Part shown: positions 1 to 7,832 of the stretch, in pieces
How positions within the stretch are numbered: position 1 is the stretch's first letter
Layout: each line of letters begins with the position of its first letter
Source of the DNA: Deltaproteobacteria bacterium
Lineage (GTDB): Bacteria; Desulfobacterota; Desulfobacteria; Desulfobacterales; BuS5
DNA length: 13,472 nt
Assembly (NCBI GenBank): GCA_021157555.1
Contig: JAGGWL010000160.1
Coordinates: 1 to 13,472 of the forward strand
Direction: 5' to 3'
Translations under genes and position numbers: made by a program
Notes under the pieces: model-generated
What the model saw: only the letters and a program-made list of their open reading frames with translations
Database searches by the model: none
What the model was told of the DNA's origin: nothing

Positions 1-4
1 AAAC

Positions 5-88
5 ACTGAGCTATAATAAAATTTGAAAACCTCTGAAACTCGCTGCGCTCAAACAGCCAGAGGTTTTCAAATTTCACCATAGCTCAGT
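5..88. repeat. Long imperfect palindrome, REP/MITE-like hairpin
   Basis: Two nested arm pairs are visible. The outer arms at 5-14 and 79-88 match perfectly over 10 bp. The inner arms at 19-35 and 58-74 match perfectly over 17 bp. A 4-nt mismatched internal loop (15-18 against 75-78) separates them. The apical loop (36-57) holds the GC-rich string CTCGCTGCGCTC in otherwise AT-rich DNA. There is no U-tract directly after the outer or inner arm on the + strand, so it does not look like a standard terminator of an upstream gene. I infer an interspersed palindromic element or a cruciform/attachment-like site. The window edge, four bases to the left, prevents a search for target duplications. Confidence 0.7.
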
Positions 89-481
89 CCTGACATCTAA
101 TGGTCGGCGTTATAACCAAGCCCCAATTTTTATTTGCCCGAATATAAAAAATGCTCAATTCCCGCGCTGGATTGCTAATTTGAAAAAAGGAAAGCAGAAA
201 TAATGACAGACTGTATGTTATACTGCCAGGCAGTCTTCTTTCATGGTTGTGGGCATGATAATATTTTTTATCTGACCAAAGCAGGAACAAAGGTGCGCCA
301 TCGCTCCTGATATCTATAAAATCCTTTAATCTGCGCCAACTGATTTTGAAAAGAAAAAAATGATGTTCAGATTGTCTGCAAGGGCAGGCATATTGAATCC
401 AACCTTTACTAAAAGTCATTATGTGTGATATATATCAAGTTTTAAAATTCGAGTTATTTCCTTGAATGGAGGGTACGCTTA
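89..481. other. Non-coding stretch ahead of the methyltransferase gene
   Basis: About 390 bp of AT-rich DNA with no gene I can support. A 111-codon open frame on the minus strand (84-419) has no ribosome binding site, and its translation is low-complexity and aromatic/basic. No tRNA, CRISPR or clear sigma70 promoter pair was seen. The last bases carry the Shine-Dalgarno sequence of the next gene, so its promoter is presumably here. Confidence 0.5.
468..473 (+). promoter_or_regulatory. Ribosome binding site of the methyltransferase gene
   Basis: GGAGGG lies 8 nt before the ATG at 482. It is a strong Shine-Dalgarno match and supports that start. Confidence 0.75.
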
Positions 482-3400
482 ATGGATATAGAAAGCCTTA
501 TAAGATGCCTGAACTATACTGATTCTCCATATTATCTTTCAGGTGAGCGTCTTTACGAGTACCCAGGTTACTCCCACATATTTCGTCTCGCCAGTGAAAA
601 ATGCAACCTGCACGGCGTTTATACATTAAAAACATCAAAAAAAAAACATCTTCTACATGGGGTGATGGTTCCCGCTGTGTATGTATGCGAAGCAGACACG
701 GAACAAAAAGCAAGAGAATTTCACAGGCTGGTTTGGAATCAGAATATCGTTCCCTTTCTTATTGTTCTATCGCCAAAAACTATTCGTCTTTATTCCGGGT
801 TTAATTTCGATCCCAGATTAAGTAAAAACAAAGATCAATCTATTTTTGAAATCGCAAAGAAGACAAGCGAAGTCCTGAAAAAGCTTTCTGATTTTACATC
901 CGAATCAATTAACAGAGGAGACCTGTGGACGAATAGGGCGAAAGAAATTTCTCAAAATAAAAGGGTTGACAGGAGATTACTTCGAAGCCTCAAATCCCTT
1001 AGCACCTCGCTGCGCGACCATGGTCTGCCCCGACAAACGGCTCATGCTCTTATTGGCAAGTTTGTATATCTATATTATTTAAAAGATAGAAAAATCCTTT
1101 CAGATCGCAAACTAAAGCAATGGGCAATTGATAAAGAATCGGTTTTTGGTCGCAACTCAACCTTAGAGGGTTTTTATGCGGTTAGCGACAGGCTTGAAGA
1201 TTGGCTGAATGGAGTCGTTTTTTCAGTTCCAAGAAAAGGTCGATCTGCCCCTAAAGTAGAACATATCCAAAAAGTGTCCTCTGCTTTCCTCGGCGATGAT
1301 CCCGAATCTGGTCAGATGCATCTGGATTTCAAGGCATACAACTTTGAGTATATCCCGATAGAAACCCTTTCTATTGTATATCAGCAGTTTCTTCACGCTG
1401 AAGGAAAGGGAAGAGGGCAAGGCGCTTATTACACTCCTATTCATTTGGTAAATTTTGTCCTGGATGAACTTGATTTAAAGCGCTCCTTCCAAAAGGGTAT
1501 GAAAGCCCTTGATCCTGCGTGCGGTTCAGGAGCATTTTTGGTCCAATGCTATAGAAGGCTTGTTGAGCAAGAATTGGCAAAAAATCCTGAAAAACGGCTT
1601 CAACCTTCCGAACTGCAATATCTAATGACTAACCACATTTATGGCATGGACGTGGATGAGGATGCCTGTGGAGTAACAGAGCTCAGCCTTATCCTTACAC
1701 TGCTTGATTATGTTAACCCCCCTGACCTTGAAAAACCAGGTTATGAAAAATTCAAACTGCCTGCTTTGCGTAATCGGAATATTTTTTGTTGTAAAGATGG
1801 CTTTTTCGAGCCAAATGCGGAATGGGAATCAAACAAGCCAGAGAACGGCTTTGACTGGATTGTTGGCAATCCACCATGGAAAAATATAAACACCAAAAAG
1901 TTAGAGAAAGGCGATGAGTCTGCCCTTGATTGGATTAATAAAAATAAAGATCAATTTCCAACCAGTGATAATCAGATAGCCGAAGCCTTTGCCTGGGAAG
2001 TAACACAATATCTTTCCAGCCAGGGAGTGATAGGTCTGTTATTGCCCGCTGTTATATTGTTCAAGACACATGCAACCAAATTCAGACAGCAGTTTTTTGA
2101 CCGAATGGACGTCTGGTGTATTGTGAATTTTTCCAACCTCCGGCATCTTCTATTTCAAGGTTCTACAAAACCCGCCGCCGCATTTTTTTACTCGATTTCG
2201 CAAGAAGGTAATAACTACTCGTCTCATCATATCGTTACCTTTGCCCCATTTGCGGTTTATCAATTATCCCGGTATGAAGTTGATAACAGGCAAGCTAAAA
2301 AGCTATGGAGCATTATCGTCAATGCCGATGAAATACGCGAGATTTCACGAATAGATTCCGCTTCGGGAAATAGCCAGCCATGGAAGCTCGCCATGTGGGG
2401 ATCTGTGCGGGATAAATACTTTTTAAAGACCATTGAAAAACGTTTTCCATCGCTTTATCAGTTCAGAAAAAGAAAAAAGCATGAGCTAAACATTCATCCA
2501 GGTCTTGAATTATATGACGAGGCTTCTGATAAACCAGTTGAACCTCTTCCGAAAGTCACAGGTAAAAACAGGCTTGACATGGATAAGCTGCGCGAATGCG
2601 GCAGAATCTTCGCTTTCCCTGAATATGCCTTAAAACCGATCAAAGCTTCCATGGCCTATGTTAGAAAAGGACGCGGAGTAATACCGCTTAAAATTTGCCA
2701 GCCACCACACATTATTGTAGATCAAGCACGCAGATTTGCTGTGTTCTCAAACGATTTCATTGTAGTTCCGCCTAGACAAATCGGAATTGCCGGTAGTACT
2801 GCGAACGTAGGGCTGCTTAAAGCGCTTAGTATATATCTCAGTTCTGATTTTGCGTTTTACCACCAGTTTTTATCGTCGTCATTTTGGGGGATCGAAAGAG
2901 ATATCTCACACAAGAATGATTTAGAAAAACTTCCAATTCCACTTGATGATCTGTCTTCCCCTGAGCTTTCCGAATGGGTATCTTTGCATGATGAACTCGT
3001 CCTGGCAACTTCAAGTGAATCACAACATACGCTATTCAACCCGTGTAAAGAAATAATTGATGTTTCGCCATTGCTGGAACAGTTAAACGAAAGAGTCTAT
3101 GCACTTATGGGTATTAGTCAAAGCGAACGCTGGCTAATTCAGGATCTGCTCCATGTACGTAAAAACCTGAATGAAGGCAGGATAGCTAAAAAGGCCACTA
3201 TGCCGGCAGATGAAACAGAAATGCTGGCATATGCAAATGTGCTAAAAACGGAACTTGATAGTTTTCTGGATGGCGACATAAAAGATCAGCACCGCATTAC
3301 GGTTTTCTATTCAAATGATTTAGCTATTGCAAAAATAGAACACCCCCAAAAACCGCCTGCTGGTACAGTGAGTGTTGTCAGAATTGAAAATCAGGACACA

Positions 3401-3607
3401 AAAAAAGAGTTCAAAAGTATCAGAGAAAGTCTTTTAAGGAAACAAGGGCAGTGGATATATTTTAACCGGAATCTCAAGCTATTTGAAGGCCGCACCACTT
3501 ACTTTGCAAAACCGCTGCAAAGACTTTCCTGGCTTAAAAGTCAGGCTCTCATTGATGCAGATGAATTTATTGCCGAAAAGCTGACCATGACCGGAGACAA
3601 TAATTAG
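482..3607 (+). CDS. N6-adenine-type DNA methyltransferase, type IIG/PglX-like, 1041 aa
   Basis: Probable SAM-dependent DNA methyltransferase of a restriction or defence module. Residues about 60-108 form a module with 'PAVYVCEA' and 'LVWNQNIVPFLIVLSP', reminiscent of the N-terminal nuclease-like domain of large type IIG enzymes, but I see no D...ExK triad, so it may be inactive. A helical linker (about 160-210) precedes GAYYTP (314-319), SAM-binding motif I DPACGSGAF (344-352) and catalytic motif IV NPPW (463-466), which fits the gamma class of N6-adenine methylases. Residues 770-821 (GSTANVGLLKAL, then DLEKLPIPL) resemble the target-recognition/specificity half of such enzymes. A separate C-terminal module (about 985-1034) contains 'FEGRTTYFAKPLQRLSW'. 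The start at 482 has a strong RBS. The next gene begins at the base after the stop, which implies a joint function. An A10 tract lies at 637-646. Methylase fold: high confidence. Role in defence: inference. Confidence 0.88.
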   Translation: MDIESLIRCLNYTDSPYYLSGERLYEYPGYSHIFRLASEKCNLHGVYTLKTSKKKHLLHGVMVPAVYVCEADTEQKAREFHRLVWNQNIVPFLIVLSPKTIRLYSGFNFDPRLSKNKDQSIFEIAKKTSEVLKKLSDFTSESINRGDLWTNRAKEISQNKRVDRRLLRSLKSLSTSLRDHGLPRQTAHALIGKFVYLYYLKDRKILSDRKLKQWAIDKESVFGRNSTLEGFYAVSDRLEDWLNGVVFSVPRKGRSAPKVEHIQKVSSAFLGDDPESGQMHLDFKAYNFEYIPIETLSIVYQQFLHAEGKGRGQGAYYTPIHLVNFVLDELDLKRSFQKGMKALDPACGSGAFLVQCYRRLVEQELAKNPEKRLQPSELQYLMTNHIYGMDVDEDACGVTELSLILTLLDYVNPPDLEKPGYEKFKLPALRNRNIFCCKDGFFEPNAEWESNKPENGFDWIVGNPPWKNINTKKLEKGDESALDWINKNKDQFPTSDNQIAEAFAWEVTQYLSSQGVIGLLLPAVILFKTHATKFRQQFFDRMDVWCIVNFSNLRHLLFQGSTKPAAAFFYSISQEGNNYSSHHIVTFAPFAVYQLSRYEVDNRQAKKLWSIIVNADEIREISRIDSASGNSQPWKLAMWGSVRDKYFLKTIEKRFPSLYQFRKRKKHELNIHPGLELYDEASDKPVEPLPKVTGKNRLDMDKLRECGRIFAFPEYALKPIKASMAYVRKGRGVIPLKICQPPHIIVDQARRFAVFSNDFIVVPPRQIGIAGSTANVGLLKALSIYLSSDFAFYHQFLSSSFWGIERDISHKNDLEKLPIPLDDLSSPELSEWVSLHDELVLATSSESQHTLFNPCKEIIDVSPLLEQLNERVYALMGISQSERWLIQDLLHVRKNLNEGRIAKKATMPADETEMLAYANVLKTELDSFLDGDIKDQHRITVFYSNDLAIAKIEHPQKPPAGTVSVVRIENQDTKKEFKSIRESLLRKQGQWIYFNRNLKLFEGRTTYFAKPLQRLSWLKSQALIDADEFIAEKLTMTGDNN

Positions 3608-4279
3608 ATGACCATAAACAAAGGTTTTCAAGCACACGCAAGCGCTTCCGATGACCGGCACGAATATCGTAGTGTCTTTCGCAAACAAGTTTTTGAATTG
3701 CTCAGACGTGGATACGAACGTCTTGATCCTCCGGATTTCCAGGATTCCGAAGAAGAAGATATCACAGGTGAACTCATAAGAGAGATCAGGAATGTGATAG
3801 AAGACCGTTTAGGCCCCTCATGGGCTCAACATTATGCAATACATGACGATCCTAAAATCAATACCCCTGGAAGGCTGGGAAAACGACGGCTCAGGCTGGA
3901 TATCGAATTTGAACGTACATGCGCCGACAAGCATCCACGCTACCCTTTCGAAGCCAAAAGACTTTTTTCTCAAACCCATGAAATGGGCAAGTATCTTGGG
4001 CCGGATGGGTTAAGACAGTTCCTTTCAGGAAATTATGCATGTGAACAGAACGAGGCAGGGATGATAGGTTACGTTCAATCGGAAACGCCGTTGGATTGGG
4101 CAAGAAAAGCACATGATAAATTTGTAAAAAACAGAAAAATGTTCAATCTGTGTTTTGATGGTGAATGGAAACCTGTTGATAACTTGGCAAAATTCGATAA
4201 TTGTTATCGCTCAAAGCATAATAGACCGCCGGTTGGAAAATCGATAACTCTGTTTCATATGTTTCTCTCATTTTGTTAA
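3608..4279 (+). CDS. Putative PD-(D/E)XK nuclease-like partner of the methyltransferase, 223 aa
   Basis: I do not recognise a named family. The central stretch has a D98-I-E...E115-A-K117 arrangement (RLDIEFE, then 16 residues later YPFEAKRL) with hydrophobic strands around it, as expected for the metal-binding core of a PD-(D/E)XK nuclease. The following part (YLGPDGLRQFLSG, then MIGYVQS) is well structured, and the C-terminus SKHNRPPVGKS looks like a natural domain end. I therefore read the protein as complete, not truncated. The ATG abuts the TAG stop of the methyltransferase, with GGAG at 3593-3596 inside the upstream gene, so the two are co-transcribed and probably translationally coupled. 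I infer that it supplies the cleavage activity of a two-gene restriction-modification-like unit. It could instead be a non-catalytic accessory factor. No helix-turn-helix or membrane segment is seen. Confidence 0.65.
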   Translation: MTINKGFQAHASASDDRHEYRSVFRKQVFELLRRGYERLDPPDFQDSEEEDITGELIREIRNVIEDRLGPSWAQHYAIHDDPKINTPGRLGKRRLRLDIEFERTCADKHPRYPFEAKRLFSQTHEMGKYLGPDGLRQFLSGNYACEQNEAGMIGYVQSETPLDWARKAHDKFVKNRKMFNLCFDGEWKPVDNLAKFDNCYRSKHNRPPVGKSITLFHMFLSFC

Positions 4280-4393
4280 AGGGAATGATAAATTTAATTT
4301 ATAAACAATATCAAGTAGTTATTTAGCTTATAAACTTTTATTATAACAAACCTATCGGGGTTTTGCCATTTAGTTTTAACTTACATTTCAATC
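4280..4393. other. AT-rich spacer between the accessory pair and the ileS operon
   Basis: No gene is visible. The only candidate termination signal is a weak 5-bp stem (AAACC/GGTTT near 4350-4366) with a short T-run, too weak to call. The junction between the accessory and housekeeping blocks falls here. Confidence 0.35.
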
Positions 4394-4422
4394 TTGACAC
4401 TTATCATGCTTTTTGATATTTT
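4394..4422 (+). promoter_or_regulatory. Sigma70-type promoter of the ileS operon
   Basis: A perfect -35 TTGACA (4394-4399) is followed, after a 17-bp spacer, by a -10-like TATTTT (4417-4422). TGA directly precedes the -10, giving the extended -10 TGn motif. The predicted transcription start near 4429 gives a leader of about 80 nt before ileS. No T-box sequence or other riboswitch is recognisable in that leader. Confidence 0.6.
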
Positions 4423-4510
4423 TTAAGCTTAAATTAAATTCATGTTATTCTAAAAAAATATACACACCATGGTAATAAAAAATCCAGGTCTTCCTGTGGA
4501 GTAATAAATA

Positions 4511-7312
4511 ATGGACTATAAAAAAACCCTGAATCTGCCTGCTACAAAGTTCCCTATGAAGGCAAATCTTGTTAATCGTGAACCTGAGCAATTAAAATCA
4601 TGGGAAGAATCGGATCTCTACAATACAATAAGAAAAAAATCCCTTAATAAAGAACAGTTTATACTGCACGACGGCCCTCCCTATGCAAACGGAAATATCC
4701 ATATGGGTACCGCCTTGAACAAGATTTTAAAGGATATTATTATACGTTCAAAACAGATGCAGGGCTTTGACTCGCCATATGTTCCAGGCTGGGATTGTCA
4801 CGGACTCCCCATAGAGCATAATGTAGAAAAGGAACTGGGAAAGAAAAAAAAGGATATGTCCCAAAATGAGATCAGAAAATTATGCCGGACATATGCCGAA
4901 AAATATATAGATATTCAAAGAGAAGAATTCAAAAGGCTTGGGGTGATGGGTGAGTGGGACAATCCTTACCTTACAATGAAATACAGATACGAAGCCATAA
5001 TTGCAGCGGAATGCGGGAAATTTACCATGCAGGGCGGACTCTTTAGAAGCAAAAAACCTATTCTCTGGTGTTGTAGCTGCAAAACCGCTCTTGCAGAGGC
5101 TGAAATCGAATATGAGGACGAAACTTCTCCTTCCATATATGTTAAATTTGCTTTAAAAGATAACCTGGATTCTATACTCCCGAATATATCAGTAAAAAAA
5201 GCAGCAATTGTCATCTGGACAACTACCCCCTGGACACTTCCCGCAAATATGGCTGTAGCCCTTCATCCTGAATTTATATATGCGGCAGTCGATACAGGAA
5301 ATGATGAAATATTAATCATTGCAAGAGAGCTTGTCGAAAAATGCATGGAGATTTTCGGCTTTCCTAATTATAAAATTGTTAGTGAATTCCAAGCAGGATT
5401 GCTTGAAAAAAAGGAGTGTATACATCCTTTTCTTGATCAGACATCCTTAATTATACTTGGCCGCCACGTTACTCTTGAAGCCGGTACAGGGTGTGTTCAT
5501 ACAGCACCCGGCCACGGCCGTGAAGATTATGAAGCCGGCTTGCAGTATGATCTTGATGTTTATGCACCGGTGGATGACCGGGGCTGTTTTACCGAGGAAG
5601 TCGATTTCCTTAAAGATCAATTTGTTTTCAAGTCTGACAGAACAATTATCGAAAAACTTGCAGATAACGGTTCTCTTCTTGCTGAGCTAAAGCTTTCCCA
5701 TTCCTATCCTCATTGCTGGAGATGCAAAAAACCCGTAATTTTCAGGGCAACGCCGCAGTGGTTTATCTCTATGGAGAAAACCGGTTTGCGAAAAAAAGCC
5801 CTGGAAGAGATAGATAATGTGGAATGGATTCCCCGCTGGGGCAAAGAAAGAATTTTCGGAATGATAGAAAACAGGCCGGACTGGTGTGTTTCCAGACAGC
5901 GCTCCTGGGGCGTTCCGATTACTATATTCTATTGTGAGAAATGCGAGGCAATTCACATTAATCAGGAAATTATAGATATAATTTTTGATCTTTTTGAAAA
6001 ACACGGAGCAGATATATGGTTTGAAAAAACAGCAGAAGATCTCCTGCCAAAAAATTCCAGGTGTGAAAAATGCGGCCATAACAAATTTGTCAAAGAAACG
6101 GATATCCTTGATGTATGGTTCGATTCCGGAGTGAGTCATGCTGCAGTGCTTGAGGATCGCCCTTACTTAAAATGGCCTGCTGATCTATACTTGGAGGGAA
6201 GTGATCAACATAGAGGATGGTTTCACAGTTCTCTGCTTACCGCAGTAGGCACAAGAAACAAGGCGCCTTTTAAATCTGTCCTTACCCATGGTTTTGTTGT
6301 TGATTCAAAAGGAAAAAAAATGTCCAAATCCATAGGTAATGTTATTGCGCCAAAAAAAGTAATCAACAGGTTTGGCGCCGAAATCCTTCGGCTTTGGGTC
6401 TCGGCCTCAGATTACAGAGATGACATCCGAATTTCGGACAACATCCTGAATCAATTAACAGATGCCTATAAAAAAATAAGAAATACCTGTCGATTCATGT
6501 TGGGCAACCTGTACGATTTCGATCCTGAACAAGATGCCGTATCTTATGAGGCCATGCCTGAAATAGACCGTTTTGCCTTACATAACCTCCAGGAATTGAT
6601 CAAAAAAACACTGAATGCCTATGAACTGTTTGAATTTCACACTATTTATCATGCGCTCTATAATTTTTGCACTCTGGACATGTCTGCGCTCTACCTTGAC
6701 ATTCTAAAAGACAGGCTCTACACATCACCAGCCGGCTCCACTGAAAGAAGAAGCGCACAAACAGTAATGTATAATATTCTTGATACTATTGTGAAACTTA
6801 TGGCCCCGATTCTTGCCTTTACTTCGGAGGAAATCTGGAAATTCATGCCGGCAACCAAAGAAAAACAAAAAAGCGTTCACCTGTCGTCTTTGCCTTGTGT
6901 AAAGGATGAATGGATTGACAACGAACTCGCTACAAAATGGGGCATGCTTATCAGTCTGAGGAATGAAGTAACCAAAGCGCTGGAAAAGGCCAGAGCAGAC
7001 AAATTAATTGGACATTCTCTTGATGCATCTGTTGAAATTTATGCAAACCAGACACTTTACAAAAATCTGGGATTCTATGCTGATGACCTTAAAGCAATTT
7101 TTATTGTCTCAGCCGCCAGCTTGATAGAAACAGAAAAACAGGGCGCTTACAAAAGTGAAAACATCGAAGGCTTGTCGATCACAATTACCCAATCTACCGG
7201 TACTAAATGCGTTCGATGCTGGATGCACGATACTTCAGTCGGCAAAGACTCAGATCACCCTGAACTCTGCAAAAGATGCAGCCAGGTAATAAAGACCATC
7301 ACACAACCGTGA
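4511..7312 (+). CDS. ileS: Isoleucyl-tRNA synthetase
   Basis: Class Ia aminoacyl-tRNA synthetase that charges tRNA(Ile) with isoleucine in the cytoplasm and edits misactivated valine. At 933 aa it has the usual bacterial IleRS length. Visible are DGPPYANGNIHMGT with the HIGH-equivalent H64-M-G-T67, VPGWDCHGLPIE, the CP1 editing domain (IWTTTPWTLPANMAVALHP and GTGCVHTAPGHGREDY), WFISMEK, DVWFDSG, the KMSKS loop at 603-607, and a C-terminal zinc ribbon (C900, C903, C920, C923). The zinc ribbon and overall layout fit the bacterial IleS1 type, not the mupirocin-resistant eukaryote-like type. The start has GGAG at 4498-4501, 9 nt upstream. It heads an operon, and its last bases overlap lspA. Confidence 0.98.
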   Translation: MDYKKTLNLPATKFPMKANLVNREPEQLKSWEESDLYNTIRKKSLNKEQFILHDGPPYANGNIHMGTALNKILKDIIIRSKQMQGFDSPYVPGWDCHGLPIEHNVEKELGKKKKDMSQNEIRKLCRTYAEKYIDIQREEFKRLGVMGEWDNPYLTMKYRYEAIIAAECGKFTMQGGLFRSKKPILWCCSCKTALAEAEIEYEDETSPSIYVKFALKDNLDSILPNISVKKAAIVIWTTTPWTLPANMAVALHPEFIYAAVDTGNDEILIIARELVEKCMEIFGFPNYKIVSEFQAGLLEKKECIHPFLDQTSLIILGRHVTLEAGTGCVHTAPGHGREDYEAGLQYDLDVYAPVDDRGCFTEEVDFLKDQFVFKSDRTIIEKLADNGSLLAELKLSHSYPHCWRCKKPVIFRATPQWFISMEKTGLRKKALEEIDNVEWIPRWGKERIFGMIENRPDWCVSRQRSWGVPITIFYCEKCEAIHINQEIIDIIFDLFEKHGADIWFEKTAEDLLPKNSRCEKCGHNKFVKETDILDVWFDSGVSHAAVLEDRPYLKWPADLYLEGSDQHRGWFHSSLLTAVGTRNKAPFKSVLTHGFVVDSKGKKMSKSIGNVIAPKKVINRFGAEILRLWVSASDYRDDIRISDNILNQLTDAYKKIRNTCRFMLGNLYDFDPEQDAVSYEAMPEIDRFALHNLQELIKKTLNAYELFEFHTIYHALYNFCTLDMSALYLDILKDRLYTSPAGSTERRSAQTVMYNILDTIVKLMAPILAFTSEEIWKFMPATKEKQKSVHLSSLPCVKDEWIDNELATKWGMLISLRNEVTKALEKARADKLIGHSLDASVEIYANQTLYKNLGFYADDLKAIFIVSAASLIETEKQGAYKSENIEGLSITITQSTGTKCVRCWMHDTSVGKDSDHPELCKRCSQVIKTITQP

Positions 7313-7800
7313 ATTTACTGCAACATAAACATATCAAGCTTTTCAGTATTGCCTGGATAGTTATAATTTTTGACCAGATTACCAAGCTGGCGATACTGAA
7401 AAACATTGTGCTTTATCATTCTATTGAAATAATACCCGGTTTTTTCAATATTACCTATATTTTGAACCCCGGAGGAGCTTTCGGCTTTATGGCGAATCAG
7501 AGCGCGGGAATTCGCAGTATGCTCTTTATTGTTGTATCATCATTAGCCATCGGCCTGATATTTTACTTTTATTATACGACTCCTCCGGGATACCCATTAT
7601 TGCAAACAGGCTTTGCGCTTATCTTCGGCGGAGCAATTGGTAATATGATCGACAGATTGCGTTTTGGACAAGTAGTTGATTTCCTTGATTTTTACATTGG
7701 CAAACTGCACTGGCCTGCCTTTAATGTGGCGGACAGTGCCATCTCAACAGGAATGTGCATTTTTATTATCCATATTCTCTTTAAAAAAATGCCGAATTAA
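7309..7800 (+). CDS. lspA: Lipoprotein signal peptidase (signal peptidase II)
   Basis: Inner-membrane aspartyl protease that removes the signal peptide from diacylglyceryl-modified prolipoproteins after Lgt has acted. The sequence has FDQITK in the first membrane helix, NPGGAFGF, GGAIGNMIDRLRFGQVVDF and FNVADSAISTG. By comparison with characterised LspA proteins the catalytic aspartates are D124 (VVDF) and D142 (VADS) in this numbering. About four membrane segments are apparent. I chose GTG at 7309: it makes a 4-bp GTGA overlap with the ileS stop and gives 163 aa, a typical family length. An in-frame ATG at 7276 would add 11 polar residues and overlap ileS by 37 bp. Neither start has a strong ribosome binding site, so translation probably depends on coupling to ileS. 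Confidence 0.95.
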   Translation: MNLLQHKHIKLFSIAWIVIIFDQITKLAILKNIVLYHSIEIIPGFFNITYILNPGGAFGFMANQSAGIRSMLFIVVSSLAIGLIFYFYYTTPPGYPLLQTGFALIFGGAIGNMIDRLRFGQVVDFLDFYIGKLHWPAFNVADSAISTGMCIFIIHILFKKMPN

Positions 7801-7832
7801 TCGGACATTATCAAAAAACTTTGCGAGTTGCC

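Noticed and set aside
80..125. Possible integron attC-like or attachment site near GGCGTTATAACC
   Set aside because: The GTTRRRY and RYYYAAC core pairs are not satisfied, and there is no cassette structure or integrase in view.
84..419. 111-codon open frame on the minus strand in the left intergenic region
   Set aside because: No ribosome binding site, no recognisable family, low-complexity aromatic/basic translation, and its end runs into the palindrome at 5-88.
4190..4279. Possible frameshift or truncation at the end of the nuclease-like gene
   Set aside because: The final residues (SKHNRPPVGKS followed by a hydrophobic strand) look like a genuine domain end, and no continuing homologous frame is seen in the AT-rich DNA after the stop.
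4350..4370. Terminator after the accessory gene pair
   Set aside because: The AAACC/GGTTT stem is only 5 bp and is followed by a short T-run, so it is too weak to call.
4423..4510. T-box or other riboswitch in the ileS leader
   Set aside because: The leader is only about 80 nt and lacks the T-box consensus and an antiterminator/terminator pair; T-boxes are also unusual in this type of organism.
5687..6139. 150-codon minus-strand open frame inside ileS
   Set aside because: It lies antisense to conserved IleRS domains and shows no family resemblance; it is a shadow of the real gene.
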